Shown piece after piece: positions 52,006 to 64,000 of a stretch of 64,000 nt of DNA (the stretch's first letter is position 1; each line of letters starts with the position of its first letter). The position numbers and the translations under genes were made by a program. Below the pieces are notes generated by a model. It ran no database searches, was not told the origin of the DNA, and worked only from the letters and a program-made list of their open reading frames with translations. The stretch is from contig NC_134371.1 of NCBI RefSeq assembly GCF_035582795.1, positions 49,083,001 to 49,147,000 of the forward strand, written 5' to 3'. This DNA comes from Mycteria americana. Taxonomy: Eukaryota; Chordata; Aves; Ciconiiformes; Ciconiidae.

Positions 52006-53799
52006 GCTGCCTGCTCTTGGTTACATCAGTTTTGCCTGTCTGTGATTTCAGTAGCTTAATAGTTAGTCCCGTTTTCCTTGTTTCTGAGGGTACAGACAGG
52101 TTGTTGGTCTCCAGCTCTGGAACACCGTCTGTGTTTCTGTGCCCCGTGGGAGGCTGACAAACGTGGCACCTCTCCCCATGGCTTCCCCCGGTCACTCTGA
52201 GCCCCGTCATTAAGCTCTGCCACAGAAATCTGTTTAGTCACAGAAGCAGATTGCTTCCATGAAGCGCAGAAATGTAATTTGCCAGTACTTACACTACAAT
52301 ATTAAATACTAGCATGTAGCTCTTTCACCTTTTCAGTTCTTTATAGCAAAAAGTACTTGGTGTGAAATCCTGCTTCTACAAGGGTCGGTGACAAAATCTG
52401 CATCAGCGACAGAGCAGCTTCTGCCCTTCCTATGGTGAGTAGCTTTATTGGTTTTGCATTTAAAGCTGTTCCAATACATCAGTGCTTTTGTTGCCAGTCC
52501 AGAGCACTTGTACACTTGCAAAGCTGGTGGAGAGCTCATCCCCATACTTCCCTCTCCCCAGACCTGTCCCGTGCAGAGGGACAGCTAGGGTGTAATGACA
52601 GCCCTTGCTGGGGTTTGTTCTCCCGTGGAAATGGACGGCCGTTTCGGCTCTGAGGCAGAACACACTCCAAGTGCAGCCGTAAGACACCACGCCTCACCCC
52701 AGGCTCCAGCCCACTGTAGTTAATCATTAAATAATTCCCCTGGTGATGTTATCCACTGCTGATAAATTACAGATTTCATTGTTTCGCCTGGAGCAGCTTT
52801 AAACTGTGTTAATTTCATCGAAGATTGACACTGGCTTTTATTTCCTTTTGCTACTGTTTTGTCCTGCAAAGGCGACGCACACTACAGACTTCAGATTGCT
52901 CATATAATTGGTACAATAGATTTTTTTCTTATATTTTGAGAAAATTGTAATCAGAGCCTTTGAAATACCAAGAACTTTTAGATCAATAAAATACTAATGA
53001 TAGTGTATTCAAAGAGGAATATTACCACAAATCCAATAGCTTTTAAGGAATATTACCACAAATCCAATAGCTTTTAAAACAACCTTATTGTTGACCATGT
53101 TTGTTTTACATGTGATCTCAGAATGATTTCTAATTTTATACAGCAGTGAATTTATTCCACCTACAACACACGTTTCTGACACAGGGTTTTCTCAAAAACT
53201 GAAGATAAAATACATTATACATCTTCCTGATGAGCCAAACTATCATTGGTCTGGTTCTCTCTTTTGGCAATGGAAAAAATATCCCCAGGTAGTCCTATTC
53301 TGTTCATGCAGAAGAAAAAAGGAGCTTTAAGTTAGTGGGATCTTGATCAGACCTTTTATGGCAAATTCCACCTATTTGGAACAATGAACATAACAGTTCG
53401 ATATGCATTGGATAAAGCATATGGAAAATTTCGGAGCTGTAATTTACAGCTACAAAACTGATATTAAATACTTTCTGTACCAGCAACAATGTGACGCAGT
53501 ACAATAGTCTGTTGTGGTAAATAAGAGGAGGTTTTGATCGTGCACTATTGTAGCTCCCTGAGCAGAATGCTGAGTTCGACTAGGAAATATTGAATAAAAC
53601 TTCAAATCCCATCTGAGGCTCCATATCACAGCTGGTATTTTTAATAGAGGCCTCGCTCAATAATTTCACTAGGGTAGCTGGGGTTTGTTTTGGTGTTTTT
53701 TTCTTTTTAGGCATGTTGTGTTATGCAGTCTAAGCCCCCACCTTGCTGTAAACGTGCACAGAAATGAAATGAAACAATAAATCAGGTGTCAGGTGCCCT
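52006..53799. other. Intergenic desert, sixth segment
   Basis: No gene is supported. It contains a perfect 31-bp tandem duplication at 53016-53077. The stretch 52735-52880 reads like unique, possibly conserved non-coding DNA, but that cannot be tested here. Confidence 0.55.
53016..53077 (+). repeat. Perfect 31-bp tandem duplication
   Basis: Two identical copies, 53016-53046 and 53047-53077, each beginning GGAATATTACC and ending AGCTTTTAA. Lack of any divergence suggests a recent event, possibly polymorphic. Confidence 0.95.
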
Positions 53800-54240
53800 G
53801 AGGCACTAATAGGTGTTAATGGCCCTGATCAGCCTCACCAGGGCCTCCCACCCCACCCCTGGCCCAGGAGCACTCTTTAAGCCCAGCCCTGGGCCACCAA
53901 TCTCTTTTTGAGCAATGCTGTAGGAGTGCTGGTCTCCAGCCCCCTGTCCATGCACCCTGCTGATGTGGACTCTGGCCTGCGTATGGACCTCCTGGCTTGG
54001 TGGCGGACCTGTCCTGTCACTATGGACCTGTCTGGCAATCTCTGGAATGTGTCTGACCCTGGCCTGTGGATTGACCACCAAGCTTGGCCCCAGACCTGTG
54101 TCATCACTGTGAACTTGCCTGATGCTGGGGGCTTGTGGTTGAAGCTGCCCTGCTCTCCTTGTCAGCTCCTGTGGGACTGGCCCTGATACTGCCCTCAGCT
54201 CCTGCCTCCCTGTCCTGCTGGGACAAGACATGGATTAGTC
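53800..54240. repeat. Unclassified GC-rich interspersed element with internal duplication
   Basis: A block of GC-rich, CpG-poor DNA starts and ends abruptly in AT-rich DNA. Inside are two diverged tandem copies of an 87-bp unit, 53968-54054 and 54055-about 54140, both beginning GACyCTGGCCTG and sharing GACCTGT and CAyTrTG blocks. On the minus strand the block would start TGTCTTGTCC and end near ACCTGACA, which is LTR-like, but I find no matching target-site duplication. The 141- and 92-codon frames across it have no known domain. It could be a solo LTR, a LINE 5' region or a non-autonomous element. Confidence 0.45.
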
Positions 54241-57200
54241 AAGGTAAATAAAACTGTTAATAGAGTTTACTTAGCCTGTCTCTATCCCCTATTTTATATT
54301 AGAAGGCTGAACTTTCTTAGGAGAATAAAAAAGCAGCTAGATTTAATATCCCAGGGCAATTGCTGTGTCCACGTTAGTTCCTGTGAACATGAGCTAGTTT
54401 TCATATCTAGTTTTCAAGACTCTTTGAGCCGCAGAAACATGGGGACAGGAGCTGCAGTTCCTCCAGGGAAGCAGCTGGCTGAAGCTTGAGCTGGTGCAGA
54501 GCCGCGGCTGAGCTCGTGCTCTCCATTGGCCTCCTGTGTGGCCAAGGGGTTTCTGTGGTCATAAGTGCTGACCTGCTTGCTCACCTGCTTGACCTTCTGT
54601 CTGCCTACGCTGTGTGCAAACCCAAGGTATTGTTCAGGAATTTCATAAATCAAAACGTGAGCTTCCTGGCTTCCATCCCTCCTGGGCAGGTCATGGTAAA
54701 AGAGATGGTGTGGTGGTGGTGAGGTGGCGGTTGAGAGCTGAAAAGAAGCTGGATGCTTGGTCTGTTTGCTCTCTTCAGGACAGCGTGTTAGGCAATGAGT
54801 GGATCCAAATCCCATGGAGTGTTTCAAGAGAAGAACTACAGTGATGTGTAGCAGAACGGATCAGATTAAAATTTGCCTAAATACCTCTCCTCAATAAATA
54901 TCCAGCTCTTAAGAAACCTGTGGCATTATTTCAGACATTAAGCAGAACAACTCAAATGTGTAGACCATTTAAAGAAATGGAAGAAAAAAAACACCTTATG
55001 TTGAGTTTCCCCACTATTTGGAATAAAAATATGGACAACAGTGTCATCTGTTTCACCCATACTCTAAAGTATCTCCTTTTGTCCAACTCCATACGGGCTT
55101 GATCTAGCCTCTGGAGGAAGACAGAGGAAAACTGCCTATTGGTTTCAAGGATCACACTCAGACAGTTAAACTATTGCTCTGGCAGATTTTCCAAATTTCC
55201 TCCAAAAAGTTTTGATTTCTCAGGAACTGTGGGAAAAAAAAATCTAATTTTTGCTAGATTCTGATAGGGTGACTGTGAGGGAGAGGCAAGTGTCTGCCCA
55301 TCTGGGATAGGTGCAGTGTCCTCCTTCAGGGTATCTGCAAGTGAATTTGGATGTGTCTGTTTAAATGTAGTGTTAGTGTGAAGGTAATAGAAGAATATGG
55401 GCTTCATCCCACAAAGTTGTAGCCTGAGCACCTGCCAAATCAGGTCCTTTACACGTGGGGTTAATTGACATAATCTCTAAATGTTTTTTGTTTCCAACTG
55501 CTCTACATAGATTAGCCTAGCAGATTAAAAAAGACCTGTGGGTTTCTCCAAGCACTTGGGCTAATATATTCTGATTTTAAAAGTACTGTTGAATATATTG
55601 AGTAAGGGAAAGAAAGGCATGAAAACAAGACTTTGGAAGCAAGGCAAAAAGTCACAATGTTCATTTCATGATACATCTGGGATCTTACCACCTGGGTAGG
55701 CTTGAGAAGCAGACCTTCCAAATAAAAATAGCAGGATAATAAAACAATAATAGTAAAAAGCAGTGGTGAGGTACTTCAAAAATCTACATTTTACAGAAGT
55801 GTAATCATGATTTAAAAATACAAAAACACTGTGACTCAAAAGAGGGAGAGCGTGGGTGTTTGCTGGGGATGAGTCAAAAGAGAAGAAATTTCAACTCCAG
55901 AAAGCAAATGCAAAAGATGAAGCTCTGTAAGTAGAGCCTGCAAAAAGGCAGACCAAATTTATGCATTTGTTCTGCATCCAGAGTTCACCTCCATGCTTGC
56001 AGAAGTCATTGATTAACTGACATTAGATTGAAATGGGGCAATTAGACAGAGTAAAATGTCTACAGCATAAATTATACAAGAAAAGTGTCTGAAGAGAGCC
56101 TCCCCTTTGTCTTTAAGACTTGCCAGCTGTTCCTTTCCTGCCTTGTGATTTTTACCTTTCCCGATAAGCATATTCCTGTTCCCTAAATCAATCTGACGGA
56201 GCAGAGTTAACTGTACATCGCAGGGTACAGCTGTATGTCCGGATACATTTTTAATAGGTCAGCCAGTCCAGTGGCAAAACAGCAGTGAATCATGTTAGCA
56301 GATGAGGAGGCTGGAGGGCGAGTGGTGCTATGGAAGCACCTGCAGCAGACGTTGCTGCGCGCTTCCTTGGCCCTGATTTCTTGGAACGGTTTGTCATGTG
56401 CTTAAACTGAAGCATGTGCTTTGGTCCCCTTTGTAGTCAGTGGAATCAGGTGCTCAGCCTTTTACAGTATTGAAAGATAATTACAGGAGTTAGCGATCCT
56501 GCTGTTTTCCAGTGTAAATAAGAAAAGTAAATTGCTGATTCCTTGAAAAAAGAAAGCCTGGGCAGTTCTGTGGCTCTGCTGGCTCACTGCCCTTTGCTTG
56601 TAACAGTGCAAGGTTTGTTTTAATGCTTTTTCACAACAGGAACAATGAGAACTGGGGTTTTTTAGAAACAAATTGCTTTAAGATTCTTCTTGTGGGTGTG
56701 GCTAGCATAGAGTGATCTGAAAACACCTTAGTGGTGAATTTAGCTTGTTTCTAAAGCAAACCTACTCTTCGCCAAGGTCTTGGGGTTGTGTGAGTCTCCA
56801 TGCCAGTAGCATGCTTTTGCTGTGCCTCTCATCACACTAATCAGCTGTGGGGTATTTACGGGGCCACCTTAAGTTGAACTCTTCTACAAAAGCATGGAGT
56901 TGTTGGAGATGCACACAGGTTTCCATTTTCAGCTGCAGCTTTTACAGCCCATATCCACTTACCAAGTTCAGACCTGACTGAATATGGATGGTCACAGCTA
57001 CAGCAGCATGAAAAAGACCAGGTATAAAACCCAGGGCTGTGCTTGTGGTTTTTTCATGTCGGCACTGAGCAGTCTTCAGGAGTGGGGGTTTTGCTGGGGC
57101 CTATCTTGTGGGGGTGTCTGATTTGTTCTCTGGGTTGTATCTTGCTCCCTGTAAGGCTGCTCTGGGCTCCTCAGCAGTGGGAAAGGCAGCCTGCCCTGAT

Positions 57201-58492
57201 ACATGGGGTCTCAGAGGTGGGCAGCCTTAGCAGTGCAGTGTGCACTGAGAGCATCTGATGGCCTACAACAGGTTTGGCTTTTGTCTAGAATAAGGAAAGA
57301 AAATCTTAGCATCCACCTGTTTGAACAACAGAAGAGAAGATCCAATGGCTGTGCTATACAATGACATGGACTGGGCTGTGGGAAGTAAACTGGGCATTAG
57401 GCATTTTCTGATCTTCCCGGTACTCATGCTAGCAAGATTAACGCATGAGCTCTTCCACTGTAGAATAATGCACAGTTCATAGTGTAGCTAAGTGAGATGA
57501 AGAACTGATCTTACGTAAAGCCCAAGTTACTGTTTACAAAGTGGGGCGGGGGGAAATGTGTATTTGAAATAGCTGCTGGCCCCTGCAGACTGCTTCAGCA
57601 AGCATTCAGTCCTCTCTCCTTGTGTTGTATGCAAGACTTGACCGTGAATGGGCTTGAACTGGTGGTAACTGCTGGATGACCTCTTCAGTTTTGCATTTAA
57701 CATTCAACATACTGTTCATGTAATTCAAGTGGTATTTTCACCCATTCTTTTTCAGTACTTTTTATTAAAAGGCTTGTTATTTCTGTGTAGTTCTAGCATG
57801 GCACTGACTGAGAGCCACCCAAATCTGATGGTATCTCCCCTCTTACCTGCAGCAGTTGGTACCTGACTCCAATCTTATTGGCAGGACCCCCTCAAGCATA
57901 GGAGTTCCACAAAGATCAGGGGTTTATCATATTTGTCCAAGTTTTAATGTGCAACACTGCTAAGCCCAGCCAAGCAAAAGGAAAACAGGTGAACAGTTAA
58001 CTAAATGGTGTTTACATTATTTTTATGCTGGGCTTTATCTGACTTGTCAGACACTCACTTTACATTTTACAGCCTTCAAAAATGCAGATTTATGATTTTG
58101 AAAATATTTTACCTAAGCTGAGAGCATTTAACATTTCATAATTGGGTTGGAGGGTTGTACATATCTCACCCAGTCCAATCTGAAGGAAAAGTGAAATATT
58201 TCAATTTTTCATGTATAGACCGTGAAAATGTGAAGGCTGACTCTAACGATAATATATAAAACACAAGAGAAATGTAAACCAATCCAGTCTCATAATATAT
58301 GTGCTTCTTTGGTAATTTCTTGTGGTAAGGAGTGTTTATACAGCACTGAAGTTAAAATATCTGAATATCACAGAGACAGCGTGATGATTTGGTACAGTGA
58401 ACTCTTTTATAACTCATTTGAAATGAACCTGTCAGTCATCATTAATGGTCTGTGAAACCCTATCCCAAGCTGGTGCCAAGTCTTTCCCACAG

Positions 58493-58626
58493 AACAGTTA
58501 CATCATGATAAGCTCTGCTGTGTTCACAGTAAATCAGGGAGTTTCACAATGAAGTTACATGGTAAGCTTTGCTGTATTGCGCAGTAAATCATTGTGCTGA
58601 ACAATTACACAATAAGCCTCCTTAGT
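58493..58626 (+). repeat. Degenerate tandem repeat, unit about 54 bp, two and a half copies
   Basis: Copy 1 (about 58493-58547) and copy 2 (about 58548-58601) share GTTACAT, TAAGCTyTGCTGT and CAGTAAATCA in the same order and spacing. A third partial copy (58600-58626) has ATTACAC followed by ATAAGC. Divergence suggests an old duplication. Confidence 0.7.
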
Positions 58627-61600
58627 TTTTTCTTTATGGGAGCATCTCTCAGTAATGGATAAAAGTCAATATGAATATTTTCCTCCCCCTTCTACCACCT
58701 ACCTCAAATACAATTTATGGACACTTCTTAAGGTTGGGGGGAAGACCACTGCGCTAGCCTTGTATGCCTGCACATGTGATATGATATAGCACTGGGGGAC
58801 AGGGCACAAGAAGCCTAGAGAAGTCTGAAGGCATCACTGGGGCGACTCAGAGATGGGAAGGGTATCCTTGGCTTTCAGTGGAGCTGTGCCAGTTTACACT
58901 AGCTGAGTGTTGGCCTGCCTTTGGTCTCCAAGAAGATACGTACTAGATCTTCCTATTTATGCAGTGATTCATATTTGCTTTGCTCTGTCTTGGTTTTCAT
59001 TGTCCCATTCAATTTGTATTAGTCAGCATTGCTATAAGCAGGATCTTCCCTTTTAAACTCTATTTTATTGATTCTTGTGGTTTACAGGACCATTTCTTTC
59101 CCTACCAGCTCCTCTTATGTGATTTAACCTGCTGCCCCTATTTGACAGCTCCAAACTCAATCAATTTATTCTTTACTCCACCCCAAATCTTAAGGTCTTC
59201 AGCTTCAGCTGTCTCCAGACATCTCCACACTGGTGTCCCCTTGCCCTCCAATGCCACAGGCTGGGGCTCAGCGTCTTGCCTTTCCTGCCAGGCTAATGCC
59301 CTGTGCCTCTCCCTGCCTGTCTTCAGGGCTCAGACTCGTCTTGCAATGTCTTGGTTTCATCTCCTTCTCCCTCCCCATGTCTTGCTGCTTCCTGGAGACT
59401 TGCATAGCCTATTGCCAAGTGCCTCAAACATGCAGTTTGCATTCTCCTTCCTTGGCAGAGCCTCTTAAACTCCCACTACTATAGCCTTTGCGTGCCACTT
59501 CAAAAATGCACACCTTCTAATCTTCTAATCTTGACAAGATGAAATAATAATAAAAAAGGTCCCTGTTGCCATTTCAGTTGGGTCCCTTCAGGTGTATAAA
59601 TTGTTGGAGTCACATTGTAGGAGATGTGTCTGCCTTTCAAAGAGCAGGGAGTCGTGTCTGCATTAATGCTGCTTCTATAAAGCATCGTGTACTGAAAAGG
59701 GCTATCACGTACACCAGAGCTGCAGGAGCCAAATCCCCATCTGCAGCACATCAGAAAAGCTCCAGTAACATCAAGGGATGTAGCTTGGGTCTGTGCTGGC
59801 TGAAGGTCTGGTCTTGAGTGGGGACTGTGTAATGTAAGCAAGGAGATAGCTAATGAGGCCATCTTACCTCTCATGGAAACCCACTGCAGATATAGAAGAA
59901 ACACAAGAGAGGATCTCACTGAAAAGAAATGAGAAGTCTGGGCACAGTGCTTTGTGTTTTCAGAACTACCCTTCATATTTGTTTTATTGATGAATATATT
60001 GTTAGAAAAATAAAATTGTTGCCCAAGAGCTTAGAGCTGCTGCTGTCTTCTCAATCCTAGCATGAGGCCTGACCCTGTAAGTACACATGAGATTTGCTGG
60101 TGGTAGTCTGTCCTGTGTAGTGGAAAAGTCAGGAAGGACCTCAAGTTTCTGCCAGCTAAGGTTTGTTGCAGTTCTTGAGACAGTAAAGTTTGCCATTTCT
60201 TTTGTCTGTTCAAAGTCACATTATTGTCTTCTACAGAAGTTCAGTTGAGGTGGTTGTGAGGTTAGGAAGAGGGAAGGAGAGGTGAGAAATGTGGCATATT
60301 TTGTAGTCTGCATGCAAAGCAGATCACTTACAGTATGTGTTGCTAGTTTAAAAGCCCTCAAGAGGATGTTGCAGGGCTCTGATGTAGTAAGATTTGTGCA
60401 AAATCAACACTTGCTGCCCTTATTTAAAATGTCATGAAGATGGGACGTCTACGCTTTCTGCAGGAGCAGGCTGTGTAGCCTCCAAGAAGTATGTGTAGGT
60501 AGTATATAATGGCCCTTTTCCTGGTATGCATCTTATGTGGCCAAAATACAGATTAAAGCCTGTCTTGTAGCAAGTGAATATACTGACACATGCTGTAGTA
60601 TGAGTAGCCTCCAAACATGGCATAGCACATGTGTTCCCATTATGTAGGGGAGGTGCCTTTGTGTGGGGGTGCAGGAAACCTGCAGTTTAGGTTTGTGATT
60701 GATGTATGTGTAAAACATGATGGGGAAACCCAGAAGGCGCTCAGAAAGCTGAGGTGGGATGAGGCTGTCAGAACAACTATCCAGCCTGTGTGTGGATCCT
60801 CATGTTGCAACAACATGTATGTATAGAAACTAGCTTATTAAAGCAGACGTTTAGGAGTTAAGAGGCAAATTTACTAAAGGGTTTCATACTTGGGAGCTGG
60901 GCCTTTGAAGCTGTTGTTCCTGTCTTTTATAAAAGTCAGGAGACATGCTGAAATGGCAAACTGCCTTGTCATCCCTGGAATCAAATCTTCCAATGAAGAG
61001 GAAATCTTTTCTTTTTCCTAGAAAAGATGCACTCACTGAGTCTTTTCAGATGCCATTTCTATTTGTGACAGTAACTTTTTCAAGGAAATGAGCAGAAGAT
61101 AGAACAGCATGCTGCTTCTGATTGTACATTTCTTAATATGCTTTAGAAATATACACACTGGCAACACTTTTACAAGAAAATGCCTCATCTTTCATTAAAG
61201 AATGACATATAAAAAAGCTTTGACTTTTGTATAGCTGTGTATTTCATTAGGCATATTTCATACTTCTCTAACAACTCCTAAATGGCAAATAGTCCTAAGT
61301 AATATCTGGGAAAGCAAATTGCTTTAAATGGTTCATTTAGGTGAATTTAGCAATTTTATTTTGTATATAAACCAAAAAGCTTTTCTTGCCTCAGCTTTTC
61401 GACTTGCCAGAATACAGGTGTTTAGTTGTTGGGTGAGATCATGCATAGGAACATTCTCTGTAAGACACTTTAACAAAACCAAAAAAACTTGCTTCCCAAA
61501 TTGTATCTTTAATTACTCCAGAGACACTGTACCTAGACACTACCATGAGCAGGTAGAATTAGATTGTTTGGCACTAATGGGGAAAGCATCTGATTTCATC

Positions 61601-62046
61601 ACGTTTCCTATAAGCTATTGAAGGAGCTGCATGTGCCAAAAAGTAACTGAGTGAACACTAACTCCAGGATAGCACCAGAAGTGAACTTCTGGGTATTTTA
61701 GCTAAACGTTTTTCCTAAAAGTCATCTTGTGACTTTGATATTCCTTACATGCTACTTCTAGCACAGATTCCTTTGATGCAGAACAAAAGCACTAAGTAAA
61801 CAGAAAAGCCAAGCCCAAAAAGATTCACATCAGCAGGCTTTCCAGTGAAATCATAATGTATTTTCAAGCAATGATTTCTCTTACTTCCTTCTCTTATTAC
61901 CCTTATTTACTCTTCATTTACCCTGATGGTTGAATTAAACCAGTATACAAGTGCTTTTCTTCTCTGAACGTCCTTTAATTTGACAGCCTCATGGCCTCAG
62001 TGCCCTTCTTTGCCAAATATTGCTTTTTCATAGACACAAGTTAATT

Positions 62047-62067
62047 CCTGTCGCATTGTGCGACAGG
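62047..62067. repeat. Perfect 9-bp hairpin with CpG-containing arms
   Basis: CCTGTCGCA, loop TTG, TGCGACAGG. Each arm keeps a CpG although CpG is rare in the surrounding DNA. An arm this long is not statistically rare in 64 kb, so this is noted as structure only. Confidence 0.8.
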
Positions 62068-63239
62068 GTTGAGCATAGTGAAAGCCCAGCTTGCAAACTG
62101 CCTCATTTCTTTCCATCCCCTGAGGAATTCTGAATGTGTCAGTAAGAGCAGATAAAACCATCAGCATGTTCCCTCTGTTTTCTTACTTTTGAACATTTTT
62201 CTCAACCATATCCTAAAACATAGGGTATTCTCTTTCATTTTATTTTCCCCACTCCTTGCCCCATCCAATTTCTTTCCATCTTCCCCATTTCTCACCTCCC
62301 CTATAGGAATGCAATGGCCATGTATCTTCACTTAGTCCCCTTGCTGCAATTTGTTTGCATGACTGGAAGGAAAGTACACTGTCACTCATGAGCCTTTACA
62401 CCTGCCAAAGCTAATGAGCTAAGTTTGACCCTCATTCTGGCTGGTTATTTAGAACTTCACACTCCTAGCAGATTTCTAATGTCCCAAAGGGGCATCTGAG
62501 GTGTTACTACAAATATTTCTATTAACAAAAAAAATCTATTTAATATGCTTTTCTGTAATATAGATTGAACATATTGTTCTATTTCATATCTAAATTGCAT
62601 TTTTTGCATTGAATATAGTAATAAGTTTCAATAGCAGAAATAAAAGAATGGTATTTTTATTGATAGTTCACACTTCAAAAGTTTATTCTGACCAATGGAG
62701 GAAATGCAGCAACAGCAGTTTTTGGCAAAAGTGCTTCTACCCAGCCTGACCCTGGGGCCCTATCCTTTCTCTTTGGCATATGTCTTCTTCATGGTGTCCC
62801 TGATGGCAGTGACTTTACCCCGAGTGATGGCAACTGAGGTGGGATCAGAACCGAGTCCTAAAACTCATTGTTTTGGTGACACAACTCAACGATGACAAAT
62901 GGGAAATGGAGATGAGCAGTTGCCCTAAAGACCCAAAGGTGATTAGTGGTGGCTGAACGCTCTATTTGTGGTCTGATAAGAAGAGCGCTCGGAAGGCTAG
63001 ATCCGTGTTTCCCAAAGCCCTTGTCTGGCAGGGAAGGGGGCGAGGAGAGGCTGGCGGTGTGCCTTTGGGACCCTCTCCAGGTCTATCGGGGCCAGCCGCA
63101 GAGAGGAGGAGTGCTGCCAGTGGCACCCTGCAGAGGTGCTGCTGGTGTCCCCAGCCAGCGGCCAGGCTGGTGCTCATCGGGGCTGTGTTTGCCTCTGAGG
63201 ACAGTGCATTATTTTATAAGAAATCTGCAGATTAAGACC

Positions 63240-63480
63240 TAGAGAGCCTTTCAAAAGATCCACAAACCCTCTGAGCCAGTGTGTTGTATTTATCTCTTAA
63301 GGAACCTTGTCATTAGGCTCAAATTAAAAATGAGCTGTCAGTTTCTATTAATAATTAATGCTGAAATGTTAGCACTTTGAAAGACTGTTTCAAGTGCAAC
63401 ACATTCCATTTAATGCTGAACAGTTTTATATTTACAGTAATTCCACCTTTCATCCCTTAATGTCAACCTCTAAATCTTTA
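63240..63480. promoter_or_regulatory. Candidate conserved non-coding element near the right edge
   Basis: Unique AT-rich DNA with AGCTGTCA (MEIS/TGIF-type) and ATTAATAATTAATGC (paired homeodomain-type cores) within about 35 bases at 63330-63362, and several further TTAATG sites. Judged from texture only. Confidence 0.25.
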
Positions 63481-64000
63481 ATGCTTTAATCACACTTCTT
63501 ATTTTGATATCCCAAGTGAGCTGTTCTAACCTGTGTCCACTCCCTTTTGAAAAGGTGCACATTTTATACTGGAAGGTTAGTCAGCAGCACTTGTTAATTA
63601 TTAAGGAAAACAAAATGCTACTGCTGGAAAATTATGTTTGTTCCCAGCAGTATGTGTTACCTTTAATCTGTACTGACAAGAAGCAAGAGGAATCATAAAA
63701 TAATCAGAGGAGCCAGGAGAGAGGATTGTTTGTGAAGAACATTACCCAGCAGAAATGTAGACAGCCTTGATTTGATTCCATAAATGAACCTAATTACTGG
63801 GTAATGTATTGTTCTATGGAAATAACATATCTGTAAAATATGTAGATAAAAGAAGGCACTGTGAATTCAAAAGCAGACGATTTTTGCTTTTCAGTTGTGC
63901 TCCCTGTAGCATATTCCTGGACAGCACTAACTGACTGGGAGCTTTTGTCTTGTGCACAGACAACACTAAAAAAATCACCCAACCTGCAGCATATGTCTGA

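Larger units (their letters stand above)
54241..64000. other. Intergenic desert, last segment to the right edge
   Basis: No gene is supported. It includes a degenerate 54-bp triplicate at 58493-58626, a 9-bp GC-rich hairpin at 62047-62067, a mildly GC-rich spot at 62940-63190 and a homeodomain-site-rich stretch at 63240-63480. Two opposing frames of about 160 codons (58980-59468 plus, 59500-59976 minus) show no known domain and no splice context that I can defend. Confidence 0.55.

Noticed and set aside
53806..54231. 141-codon minus-strand frame inside the unclassified element
   Set aside because: The repeated protein segments follow from the 87-bp DNA duplication and the product resembles nothing known to me.
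58980..59976. 162-codon plus and 158-codon minus frames
   Set aside because: No known domain, low-complexity Leu/Ser/Pro content and no supporting transcript signals; could be checked by a protein search.
1..64000. MIR137 hairpin, expected somewhere on this side of SNX7 by synteny
   Set aside because: The mature sequence was looked for by eye on both strands and not found. In human the gap is several hundred kb, so absence here is not surprising.

Overview
This window looks like a piece of a bird (or other sauropsid) chromosome that holds one recognisable gene end and a large gene desert. The left end contains exon 1 of SNX7 (sorting nexin 7), read on the minus strand from inside a strong CpG-island promoter. 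The organism call rests on three things: a vertebrate SNX7 first exon; a decayed CR1-type LINE, the dominant LINE family of birds and reptiles; and an almost complete lack of young SINEs, LINEs or LTR elements in 64 kb, which argues against a mammal. A bird is the best guess, and a crocodilian or turtle is not excluded.

Layout. Positions 1-3082 are the start of SNX7 intron 1, which runs off the left edge; the rest of the gene is outside the window. Positions 3083-3265 are the 61 codons of exon 1 and end in a phase-0 GT splice donor. The CpG island spans about 2690-3800. It contains Sp1-type GC boxes, an inverted CCAAT box, a TCACGTG E-box and a G-rich tract upstream of the ATG, plus two five-base-period G-quadruplex motifs on the SNX7 sense strand just inside the intron.

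From about 3.8 kb to 64 kb I find no exon, tRNA, rRNA or other RNA gene that I can support. The open reading frames there are short, mutually overlapping and resemble no family I know. From human 1p21.3 synteny (SNX7 reads away from MIR137HG/DPYD) this should be the intergenic desert on the MIR137/DPYD side, but no MIR137 hairpin was seen. The desert is mostly AT-rich and is interrupted by compact CpG-dense patches near 23.1-23.6, 30.5-30.9, 38.0-38.3, 49.4-49.6 and 51.6-52.0 kb. It also contains a fossil CR1 (14.03-14.79 kb), an unclassified GC-rich interspersed element with an internal 87-bp duplication (53.8-54.24 kb), several small tandem duplications, and some unusual inverted repeats, notably twin palindromes at 36.93-36.97 kb and twin hairpins at 32.79-32.84 kb. 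A near-perfect CTCF motif lies 130 bp beyond the 23-kb CpG patch. A few AT-rich stretches with homeodomain, POU and SOX-like sites look like candidate conserved non-coding elements, but that needs alignment.

I saw nothing that amounts to a new biological system. The most interesting signals are regulatory or structural DNA.
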